DNA of 64,000 bases from Pelecanus crispus (Eukaryota > Chordata > Aves > Pelecaniformes > Pelecanidae), in contig NC_134662.1 of NCBI RefSeq assembly GCF_030463565.1, positions 5,433,001 through 5,497,000 of the forward strand. Direction: 5' to 3'. This document shows positions 23,101 through 35,100 of this stretch, piece after piece. The stretch's first letter is position 1; each line of letters starts with the position of its first letter. Made by a program: the position numbers and the translations under genes. The notes beneath the pieces were generated by a model that was given only the letters and a program-made list of their open reading frames with translations, was not told the DNA's origin and did no database searches.

Positions 23101-26100
23101 TGCAGTGGTTCTCTCTTGGGCCAGCTTTGGCTAATTGACTGCCAGTAAACTTCACACAGTCACTTGAAGTTGTTGTGGGCACATTCAAAGGTATTTATTT
23201 CCCCTGGGATTTATATATCCTTCTACTAATGAACTCTGGGACTCCGAGGTGTCTCTTGCGAGTCTGTCACAGCGAGACACTGGATATATTTGCTGTGGGT
23301 TTGGTCTCGTGTTTTACTTTGCAAAGTGGGGGTGTGTGGTGTGTTTTAAAACGAAAATGTAAGTGGAAATCTAAATCACTAAGTTCTGTTCAGGTCTGCA
23401 GGACACTTTCACAAGCATTCAGGTCTGCTTGAACTGAGTATCCTCCTGGATTGGGATCTGACCCTTTTTTTTTTTTTTTTCATCCTTTGCCCAGTCATGC
23501 TGAGAAGCTGCAGGAAGTAGAGGAGGGAGTATGCCTATATTTGCACCATGCTGCGTGGGCAAAAGAAACATAAATTAGTCATAACCAAAGAATTAAAGAG
23601 GAACTTCGATGAGTCTGGGGTATTGGCGAATGTGAAAATTACAAATTTTAAGCAATTTCTTTTTCTTCTCCTTTTTGTAACTGACTTCTGAGGTGCAGCA
23701 GCTTTACCTGGCTGGAACTGCACATGACAGTTCAAAATGTCCTGTTAATGCCAGCCTTGGGCTTAGCATGATTTTATAGTTTCTCTGTATATTTGTTGGA
23801 ATTCTTGCTACTAATTTTAAATGTTTGCAAGAAGCTTTAAATTCTGAAAATAATTCCCTTGTTCCAACATAAATAAGGGTAAGCTTTCATTTGCTCTGTT
23901 TGCTTGGCATTTGTGACTCTTTAACATTCAAGAAAACGGACAAATACACCGATACTAAGTATAGGCAAATATTTTCCATATAACACTGCCTCCAGTATAA
24001 ATTCCAGTAAATGCATAACAGAACTTCTCGAAACAACATATTCTTTAATTATCTGTATTTCCCTGAAGAAACGGGGAGGTTTCCAACTGGTTACTTGACC
24101 TGAGGATTTCAAATGTCCTTTCTGGTCCTGTGTAGGAATATCCCATCCAGTTTTTCCACTAAACGTTTTTAAAACCTCAAGCCAGCTTTGATCATACCCG
24201 ATAAAGTATTTTATTAGTTTTACATTCAAGTTTTGTGTGTTTTATTGACACTTTCTTGTTCCTCCTGCTCTTGACTCCAGCTTCCACGTGCCAGATCGGG
24301 AGTATTTAAGTGCGAGGAACTGTTTGCGCGTTGCCACCGTCTCTGTGAGCTTTCAGAGTACGTGTCAAGGGTTACTTGCTCTCCTCTAGCCCGGGGAAGC
24401 TAGAGGATGAAGATGAGCATAATACCACGCTAATGAAAGACAAATGTTTTGTGGGAGCTTTGGGGATGAGTTTTTGGGGTTTCGGTTTAATCTCATGACT
24501 TCTGAAATAATCGTACGGTATCTGGAGGACCATTCTGACAAAAAACATTTGGGTCTGTGGGGTTTTGTTCACGTTGGCGTCCCAGAGCAGAGCTTTAGTG
24601 TTTGAAAGCTCGCTCCACCGTGCCCGAAGAATACAGCAGGAGCTATGGAAGGCAGTGGACTGGGCACAAAGCATGGAAATGCTCTTTCTAGATAGCAGAT
24701 AAGTGAATTTTTATGGAGTAAAATGCTGGGTTGTCACCCGACACAACTGCGGTCTGTTCCGGCGCCTTTGGAGGGTCTCTTTGCAAGTCGGGTGGACGCG
24801 GTGGAGCTGGCTCCAGAGCATCCAGCTCATGTGCTTGCTCTGCAGGCTCGTTGCAGCAGCGCTGGCGTTTGTGTGAGCAAGCTTCCCTGCCAGTGGAGTT
24901 CACTCTGCTGCTCAGCAAGTTTTATGCTTTCTGCTGAGTACTCTTGCTGCTATCTACATTTATAACAATAATTTACGTTTGGGTAGATCGCAGTGAAGTG
25001 CAGCCATGCATTTGCGGTTTGGATGTTCCTTTGGAAGTTATTCCTATAGAGCTTTGGGGCATTGGTGAGTTCGACTGCAGGAAGGACTCTCCGGTTTGTT
25101 AACACAGTTCATTTTCTCTTACGGTAAGATGGGAGGAAGCTTGACGCATTTTCTTAAAGATCCATTGCAGGAACTAGCAAACAGTGAAGATGTGGTAATG
25201 ATTTGCTAACCTTTCAGTCCTGCGTCAGGAAGCCTTTCGTTGAAACAACAGTGAGCACGGAGCAGACGTGTAATTCATGCGTCTTAGGTGTGTTTAAAGG
25301 GGCTTTGCTTGCTCTTGGTCTGTGCATAGTTTAGAAATGTGTTATTTTTACAGGGCAGTCGCTTGTTCTCTGGTCCCACAGGCCCCAGCAATCGTGCTCA
25401 TTCACTCTTGGACCTCTTCAGCAGCGCTGTCACCGTTATGGATGAGTGTGTTAACTGCAGAGGTGAACATCTTGTATCTGGCAGCAGAAGCGTGTTGAAC
25501 TGACAGGTGGCTGCTTTAAAATACTTGAACTGTTGCTTTCTTGCTTCAATTTTTGTCTTTATCCTAATCAGCCTCCAGTAGCTATTCCTAAATATGTTGA
25601 GTCTCATGGAGGAATAAAGCTAGAATTTGTTAGCTGGAAGATGCTTAGGCTGTGCAGGTGGCCCGGTTGCTCGGACAGATCTGTCTTGTTTAGCCTCTTA
25701 ATTGGACACAAAGGTGAGGTTTCATCAGCATCCTTGATCTACCGAAGATTTGCTGAACCCTGTAAGTTGGCGTGCTCCAGAGAAGGCAGACTTGCGCCCG
25801 CAGCAGCACCACGGACCTGTCCTAGGGCTGAGGAGTTGACTTGTTTTTATTTAAAGGCAAGACAGAAAGAGGGAAAGACCTTGCTCCCACTAAGGGTGGA
25901 TGGGACGGCATTTCTAGGAAGCTGTAGCGAAGGAAGTTCACTGTCTTGGCATCACTAAGGAAGAATAATTAGGTGACTCTTTAGAAGATGACGGAGGGAT
26001 TTTGGAAATGAGCAAGAACTCTTTAAAATTGGGGTTTGTCCATACAAGAGCATTCAGGAAAGTTAATCCAAACGAACCGAAGTTATAAATTGAAATATGG

Positions 26101-29100
26101 TTTTAATTTGGTTTAGCTTAATTCATCTGTTTGCTTTTATTCTGCATGAAGGTGTCCATGCAGGAATTTAATTTAGTCTAATAGAAGTACTTAAATCCAT
26201 ATCCTTAATTAAGTTAGGGTGTGCGCGTGTTTTCTTCCTCCATGAGTGTTCCCCAGCGACCTGGAGCCAAGGAATTGGGCATCAGCAGAAGGGAAGCGGT
26301 GCCTGGGTAGGTACAAGGGTGGTGTTGCTGAGAAGCCGAGAGCCTTCCCATTCCCTCCCTGAAGGGGGAACTTCGGACGGTGCGATGACTCTCCAAGATC
26401 CAGCTCTTCCCTGCGATCCCTTCTCTGGTGCGTGGCAAGGAGTTACGAGGCTGATATTCGTACGCGGCGGATCGCAAAACCCCGCAGCCCGTAGGCACGC
26501 ACGCCTCAGGAGCGTAGAAATATTGTATTTCAGGGGTTCCAGGAAATAAAGCTAAAGTTTGCCATTTAACTCACATGAACGCTCATTTTTAAGTTTGAGA
26601 TTACGCGTTTAACTTCAAACCATTTTGTACGTAGATTAGGGAATTGTAAGTTCTGTAATTAAAGCTTGTCCTGATTTGTGTAACAGTACTTCTGTATTGT
26701 TACTGCCTCGTTATTCTACTTACGTGCTTCGTATTACCTTTTTATTCCACTTAAGTAATTTTCCAGAATTAATTGCAGAACTTCACAAATCTGTAATTAG
26801 CTGTACAAGATCCACATTGAGATTTTTTTTTTTTTAAATCCAGATTTTTTTAATGTTTCAAATGCTTGTTTGCTCAAGTATGTTCCTATGAATTTCTGGA
26901 CACATTGCACAGTACATGCTGACACCGTGAACAAAAAGCTGGCCAGTCTGTCTATGAACAGTGTGCTGTGGTATGCAATGTCGTGGCACTCAAGGAATTC
27001 AGTGATCTCTGTATGAAGAGCAAGATGTTGTTTATTGTTTCTTTATAAAGGTTGTTTCGGGTCTATAAAACTCGCTATACAACACAGAGTGGGTGCTGTC
27101 AGCTTCAAGCATATTCTTGCTTTACTCACCGTCATAAATATCTTGTAACTATTTAGGGTGTGATGCAGATCTGTTAAATCATATTGGATGGGCTCTTAAA
27201 AGGCTCTGAAGACTGTCTTGGTATGAGCTTATTCATCTGTGCTAGAAGGATATTTTCTTGCTAGTGAATTTTTTTTTTTGTTAATGTCAGCATGTTGTGG
27301 CTTAGATTATTCACTCCTGGGCTGAAAGCATTTGGAAAGGTTTTATGAGAGATGATAAACCTAATGGGCTTTCAATCTGTTAACTCTTTTGCTGCTAAAT
27401 GTAAATGTCTGTTTCTATAATCCTGTGGAAGTCGATGCGATCTTTGTAATGCTGGGAGATGCGAGAACTGCGATCGGAAAAGGACAATACAAATGCACCG
27501 TTTGGACTTTGTCTCCTAAACCCTTCTTGGCGTTTTTCCCATTGAAGTGTGTCTCCCGTATATGTGGCAACGCGTTCGCTCCTGAATGACGTTTCAACCT
27601 CTTTGTAAATTCTGCTGTCCCTTTGGAAGGCTTCACGATGGGATCCCACACGCAGCGTGGTTTTCCACCCCGTGGAGCACAACTCCTGTGCTGCAGGAGG
27701 GTGTCTTTTAGTGTGTCTTGGAATGCTTTGTGTGATTTAGGGAATAAAACCAATACAGCCACAATTGTCCTGAAATTTAAGAAATAAAAACGTAGTGTGG
27801 CTTGGATTGCGTGTTATTTCTTTCCCTATAGTTGAAACCTCAGGTAAGAGTTTGAATTCCAAAGCCTTCGCGATCTTTGTAAAATCACAGCAAAGCAAAA
27901 AGTGCAATTGCAGTGCACAAAGGCTGAAATTCAGTGGTGTTTCTGTCTCCAGCAGGTTTTGGAGCTAGCAGGAGTATGACTTCTTGAAATGTAAGCAAAT
28001 TAGTGTGGAGGAAGAGGCTGATTGTTGAAATGGGCAACATAACAACAGTATTTTGCAATGAAGTTGCAGTTTGCTTTTCCAATGAATTGCCAGCTTTCTA
28101 TTGGAAAAAATTTGCTTAGTGTGTTCTCAGACCTAGAACTGTAATAAATTTTCCCCTCAAATATCCACTGTTTAACTCAAAACTTACATAAGCACCAAAG
28201 ATACACAGCTAAGCTGTTCTGTGCCTGAAATGTGGTTTAGGGGTCAGGAAGGAACTAAGCGTAGCCCGTCCGAGTATCACCTTAGAGCTGTCCTTTTTCT
28301 GAAGGAAGGGTACCACTGGTGACGTTACAGTTTTATCCCTTTTCTAGGTACAAATCGCTGTTTCTTGGAGTTTTTGTATTTTCTTGCTTGGAATTCTGTA
28401 TAATTCCCTGGACCTTTTTCCTTTTAAAAAAAAAAAAAACCCAAACCCTAAGTAAAAAGTATAGGTGAAAAATCAAGCTGAGTGGTTTTTGGCAGTGAAT
28501 GTTGGAGCTTGGAGCTTTAAATTTCTCTAAGGTAATCTTTTTTTTTTTCTTTTCCACTTGTTTTTGTAGGATGCTGTGACATCAAAACCAGTAATCCAGT
28601 TTCAAGGAAGCCAAGGGGTAAGTTTGTGTGTGGGTTGCCTTGGAAAGTTCTTTACTGGCTTACACAGTTAATCTGAGTAAGGTGTTTGTTCTGTGCGTCT
28701 GTCCTGTTCCAGTTCAAAGAATGATGCTCTGATTTCTGAAAGTGAGAGATGTGAAGTTCAGATGCGGTCCAGGAAAGAGTGTTTGCTCACTTGATGGATT
28801 ATCTCTCTATAAAAACTACCCCCCCACCTCTTTATTTTCTAACCTTGCTAAATCCATAGCACCAGCACCACCGGTGTTGCCGGTGGTGAAATTTACTTTT
28901 ATAAGGCCACGCTGTTGGGTAGAACAAGGAAACGGAAAGTTCACTGATGGCGGTACTGTGGTGGGCGCAGCAATCCGTGGAAACCTCGCCTGTGTCCCGA
29001 GGAAACGCCGTGCCAAGCCTGGTAAATTTGGTGCAAGACTTTTATGGTACCAGTTATTTACAGTAGCAGTGCTTGGAGGCTGCTACGAATGTACTGAAGC

Positions 29101-32100
29101 TTTATTTAATATGCACGTCTAAACAACTCGGCAGTTTCTGTGAGCACCAAAAGGTTTTTTTATATTTAGGAGTTTTATTTCTCTAACTTCTGTTCCAATG
29201 ACTGAACTCCTCCAAGGTATTTATAGACGCTTGAAACCGTCTGTCATGCCAGTTACTGACAACGTTGAGATTTAATTGGTAGTATTTCTGGTAAAGTAAT
29301 GCAACTCTTCAGTGAACTTTAAAAATTTATATACCTTTTAGATACAAAAAGGTGTGTGTTTAACTTAGGTGTTCTGCATAAGGAAGGGGAATTTAATTTC
29401 CTCCCCCACACCGTGCCCCCCAAGAATCTGAACTCAGCTGTAAACTTCTTTATTGTGCCACCACAAAAAAATAAAACTTTCAAAAAAGCTTGAATTAAGT
29501 AGGCATTAAAGTCTAGCATGTTTCTCCTTGCCCATATTTTACCTTGTGATGTTATTCTCACTAACAGTACTCTAACAAAATGTAGCAGGAAAGACATGAT
29601 TGTTATCTGAAGGAGAAAAATACAACCCTTTTTGTCCTGGGAAATAAAGAAAGGAGCAATTTCCAGGTTTTTTTACTTTGTTTACAATTAAACTTCCCAG
29701 AAAGCTCAGCATGAAAGCTTAGATAAAAATCTGCAACTAAAGTTTAAAAAATTAGAAGCAAGTGACAAGGAAAACTTCTAAGGGTGCATGATTTTTGCTA
29801 TTAGATGAGCAAACAGCTTTGCATGTAATAAAGAAGCTAAAAAGACTGCAAATGTTTTCCTTTCCCTTTGTAGAGCACCTGGGGAAGATCTACACCTAAC
29901 TTTTCCTGTAAAGCTGCTTAAGTTCTAGAAATTCCTCTTAATCTTCCTTCTTGAAGGAAATGTAGCAAAATGAATCAGAACAGCTTAAAACGCTCCCCTG
30001 CCCTCAGTCGCTGCGCTGTCCTTGTAGCGGGTTTCACGTGGATCTGATACGGACCCGGGCATTTTCAGGTTAACCAGAAGAAAACTTATTTTAAAATGAT
30101 GCAGTTCCCCATAATAATTAAAAAAAGGCCCTACTTTAAAATGATGCCGCTCCTTATGATAATTAAAAATATTTTCAAATTATGCGGTTCCTTATTAAAA
30201 ATCAATATTTAATGCACTTAATTGTATTTGAGCCCTTGACTTCCAGAGCAGAGGCTTTTGGCGAAAGAGCTGCCAGTCACCTGTGATTACAGCCCGGGTT
30301 GAACGGAGAAGGAGCGAAGCAGCACGATCGCGCCCGATGTGGCCATTTAAAGAGCGAAGCGCTGAGCCCTGCGCGGTGCGAGCAGCGCCGGCGCCTTGCG
30401 GGTGCAAGGAGGATGTTGGCAGCGCAGCACTGACCTCCGCTTCCCTCGTTTTCAGCTGTTTAATTAATTGCACTGTCGAGTAAAGGCCAAAGGTAGAGCT
30501 TTGAAGAAAGCGAGATCCAGTTCAATTGGGGCAGATAGAAAGAGCTCTTTGTCCTTTTATTATTATTTTTACTGGGTATGACAAGAAGCTGGCAGCTGTG
30601 TAACCATCTGTTTTTAAGTGTAGTACTCATATATGTCACGATTGTGCCCTGCTTTAAGGAATTGACGGCAGGGCTTTAAATTCTTTCTAGTGAGCCTCCT
30701 ATCAATTGGACTGAAAAGACAATTTAACGCATTCTCAAATTCGGATGATGACATTAAAACGTATTTGTTTAGCTATTTATTTTTGGAATACGCTTTCTTC
30801 CACTATACCTTAATTCACCAATTTGTTGCTTCCTAATAAATGTTGGGTTTGAGGGTGGTAGGTTTTGTATGTAGCACAGATGTCAGAGTGTGTTTTAAAG
30901 CAGTGTCCGGTGATACAAGATTTTAATAGTGTGACTTTTCTGTGTAAATATCCCTCTTACAGGAAGGAAAAACTTAAAAATACTTGATGGTTGGGAGAAG
31001 CAGGACATAAAATAAGAGTTTAAAACAAACTGCTGCTTCCTTAATTTAATTTAATTCTCTAGAAGCCTCCTGACCTGTTGAATCTCATTATTTGCGGAGC
31101 TTTTAAATTACTGTGTCCATATCTTGGTTTTGTTTTTTTTTTTAACCTATTCCCAGTGTTAGTCTAGTGAATGCTGTCAAGGATACTCTCAGCTTCTAAT
31201 ACACAGAAAAAAAACTTTCACGTTTAATATTCTAATTAACCGGAGAAGGGAATTGGCCAGGAATAAAACGTGGGGTCAGCAAGGTGGCAGCTCTTGGCCG
31301 GGCACTGAAAGGAGGATGTTGGTGGTTCTAGCCCGAAATAAAACAGCTGTTTCGGTGTCGGGACGAAACCTCCTGCATGGATCCTGGTCTGGATCGAATC
31401 TCAGGAGAGTGTCTATAAACTATGGACTGTAAATGATCTTTGCCTCGGGATGTATTTCTTTATAGCAATGCTAGTCTTGTTAATTACTTCTTCAGCGCAA
31501 TAATTTGTGCAATGATCAGAATTTCAATAGTAGCAACTAGGTCGGAATTAGCAGTGTTACTGTGCTTTGCGATGCTAGAGCGGGACTAGCTGGGTATTCC
31601 TTAAGATTACTTTTTCATCATGAACTGGATTTTCTTGGATACTTTTGTAAGTTTATATGGAGGCTGAAGCATTTTGCTTGTTTCAACATGCATGTGAATG
31701 AGAATTCAAGAGCTTGAGTACCAACGCATTCCGAACAGTGGTGGTTGGAGTGCGCAACTCACAAGAAAGGCTGAAGATGCTTCTGTTTCAGTAAAAGCAT
31801 GTGCAGAATTAGACGTTGGCTTGGGTCGCATTTGCAGGTGCTTACGGGGGTGGGGCTGAGATGGGGGGAGTAGGGAAAGAACTGAACTGGGGGGAGAAAA
31901 ACCCTTCGGCTGCCAAATACACGTCTGTTCATGCAGCTTTCTTGAATATGACTCTTAGGATCAAAATGCCTTAACTTTACGTGATTGGAAAATATGACGT
32001 TTTCCCCTTTTTCTTGGGATGAACTTGTGCTGATATTAATAGAGGAAGGTGAAATTGCCATTCAGAATGAGCTGTACACAGATGAATATTACTTGAAAGG

Positions 32101-35100
32101 AAAAAAAAAACAGAAGTAACATCTGTACTGAGCTATTTTTAAGTGTCTATGGTTACTGGTGTAATACTCGGCACCAAAATTAGGGCTCCCTCAAAGCAGT
32201 TACCATGCTGATTTGGTGGCTTGAGAAACCTTCTGTTTCAGCTAAAAATAATTCCTAGATAACGGCCAGTTTGCATATGTTACACTTTTCAGTACTGGAA
32301 CGAGCAACATTTAACTCTGAAGTCTCATTTTACATCCTTTGAAGAAGCTGCAGAAACTCTACAAAAATGCCAAAGTCGGGGCTCTCAGAGCAGCCGTTTT
32401 TTACAGTGGTAAATCAGGAGCTAAGGCAAGTTATTTTAGTATGTGAACGTATGATTTGGTTGCATCCTCCAGGTTGTATTTTACAAACCCGTCACGTGCG
32501 GCACAGCTCGCTCCCCCAGCGCACGGCGCTAGAAGCCGAGCAGACCCGTGGCGTTCACCTTCTTGCCCCGTTCCCAGCACATTAACTAGCGGGTGAACGG
32601 TGCCAGCTGTAAAATACCCACAATCTACTGTTTACATAACTTTGACTTTGTGCATATTCTCAGCTCGCTTGTAAAGCAGAAGAGAATTTTATTTGTTCTG
32701 GATGGGTGGGGGCAGAGGGTGCCCGGACAGATTAAGGGCTCAAGGCTGCCGGCGCACGTTTGGCAGGGGAGATAACGGGGCTCAGCTGCTGCTGCCGGAG
32801 GGTCAGCGCTGCCCGTCAGCGCCCGGATCGCCACCGAATCTGCTCCGAGTATTTTTAGATCCGGATCCTGGGACCGTGCAGGGGATAACTTCTCCTTCTG
32901 TATCGCTCGAGTCTCGGTTTCTTGGCTTGCCGTTTCGAAAGAAGGGAAGTCTGTTTTGAGGGCTGGCTGGAGGATAGCCCGTCCTTCCGGAGAGTAAATG
33001 GAAAATGCTGCACTGGCTCAGCTCAGTGCAGGTCACACAAGCGTTTCTTGCCGGTTCCGAGAACATCCCTGTGGTTTAGCAAAGTGGCACAGATGCACCG
33101 GGTTTCCAGGCTGCTGTAGACGTCTGAGGTCAAAGGGAAACCACCTAAAACCCTTCTGTAGCAGCAGTAATCTTTCACGGAGCACACTCATATGTGGATG
33201 CCACGAGCTGGCTGGCTAGGCATGTGTATTTTGTGCATATATGTGGCAATCTGGGTAAATATAAATCTGTGTGGTAGAGTGTAGCCTAAAATAGGTTGAA
33301 GCTGATGTTCCTTCTGTCTCCCTTTCTGGAAGCCATCTTAATTATCAAATATTGACGTGATAGTAGAGCTCAGATGCTGAGATTTATGTCAGATCTTGAA
33401 TGCAGAGGAGAAACAGTTTCCCTTTTGAAAAATGAATGGCTGGGGGAAGAAAAACAATGCAGGTCACTGTAGAGTTGTCTGTGGAGCACACTTAATGCTT
33501 GATTAAATATTTAATTTAGCAGCAGCGTCACACTACTGTGAGCCATGAAATCTTGTTATGGAATTATAATCTCTTAAAAAAGAATAAGCATGCTACCTAG
33601 TGACCTGGCTTGTGCTATGTTTAGTGCTGGATCACTAATTCTGAAGAAACAAGCCTCAAGTGCTTTAAATTGAATATAAACAGTGGTAGCAAGTCTGAGC
33701 CTGAATCAATAGAATTGGGTCAGATTCCTAGAACAAGATTATTGTGGGCTCCACTTTGAAAGGCAGCAGGCCGCCAGCTCAGATCTCTGTTCTGTTACAG
33801 ACATAGCTGTCGTCTTAGCTGTACTTTACATCTGTCTCCCTCTGTTACCTTGTCTTTTCAGTGCGTTTAGTTTTGCTGACTTGAATCCTTCTTGTAGCTT
33901 CTTGCTCTTCATAGTCTCCTATGCAGTAATCCATATGCTTTACTTGTAGTGGGTTGCAAAATGGCTATAAAGCATAGTGACTGCTGAAAAACTGAATTTT
34001 GTGTTAGCGTGGGCTACCCAAGTGACCAATACTTTTCTCCTTCCAAACAGCACATCGCAATTCCAAGGCCTGATCGACCTACAGAAGTGCGGACTTTCAC
34101 ATTTTATCTTTCAAATATTGGCAAGGACAGCCCCCAAGGGAGTTTTGACTGTATCCAGCAGTATGTATCTAGGTGAGTGGTAGAGCAAAAGAAAACCTAG
34201 CCCTTTTTTTGATGTCTTGTCTTCTGTAAAATCTTCCCCTGACAAACGTGAACAAAACTTAATACGTGTTCTTTCTTTTTAGAGTCTTTCTAATCTGTTT
34301 GCGTGTGTATATTTGGGTAAGGACGCACTCACAGAAGAATCTGTTTACCTCCCAGCTTCTTTCTGTCCCCTCCTATTTAGATAATGCAACCTCAGTTATT
34401 CACCAGTGACAGAGATGTGCCCGTTTGTAGTGTTGGGAGTATCTTTTCCATTGCATTTCTTTTGCAGCAATGGCAATATCCATTTGGATTGCCTTGGAAG
34501 CATACAGGATAAAATCACCGTGTGCGCTACTGATGATTCCTACCAGAAGGCAAGGCAAAGCATGGCACAGGCAGAGGAGGAGACTCGCAGCCGGAGCGCT
34601 ATCGTCATTAAACCGGGGGGCAGATACGTAGGTAAGCAGCAGCTTGATTTGGGGGTGTCTTCACTAGCTTCCGAAGTCTAATGCTGACGTTTGTTTTGCT
34701 TGCCCATGAAAGTCTTTAACAAGTACACGGTAGTTCCTTCTGGGTGTCTGCTTTATTAGGGTGCTACTCTCCTTGTATTGTGACTTCTTCAGGCTTCCAT
34801 CTTCACCCTAGAACATGTGTGGTGGTGTTTGCGTGGCCTCTGAGGATTGTCTGTGTGCAGTCGCATCACCCTCTGGCATTATTTCATATTTGTCATGCAG
34901 TGATGCTGAGAGCATACTGCTGATCCATCAGAAGTGTCTGTGCTCCTAGCAAAGTCAGCTAAAATGTACCACCGCTGTTGTTACACATCTGGTGTGTGCC
35001 TGCACTTGAGCCCATAACACGCAACATCTAGGATGCAGCTAGCAGAGCGCTTGTGTTAATAAACAAAAAGGCTGAAGCAGAGCTGCGGACTGCAGCCTTA

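Larger units (their letters stand above)
2159..28569 (+). other. ELL: ELL intron 1 (26.4 kb)
   Basis: The first about 950 bases are still CpG island and carry repeated donor-like motifs. The rest is mostly unique AT-rich sequence with no convincing gene on either strand; open frames are under 150 codons and look random. Identified contents are a CR1 LINE 3' end (20016-20360), many sense-strand poly(T) runs (for example 3287-3306, 6945-6969, 7303-7328, 14254-14270, 14373-14392, 15404-15421, 21956-21980), a GC-rich hairpin at 14865-14919, an octamer-like inverted repeat at 22265-22290, and a CpG-rich pocket at 22490-22660. The acceptor TTTTTGTAG ends at 28569. Confidence 0.9.

Noticed and set aside
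25533..25958. 141-codon + strand open frame in intron 1 after a CTAATCAG acceptor-like site
   Set aside because: No recognisable domain, no good donor, and it would have to fit between exons 1 and 2, which join directly in the ELL family.
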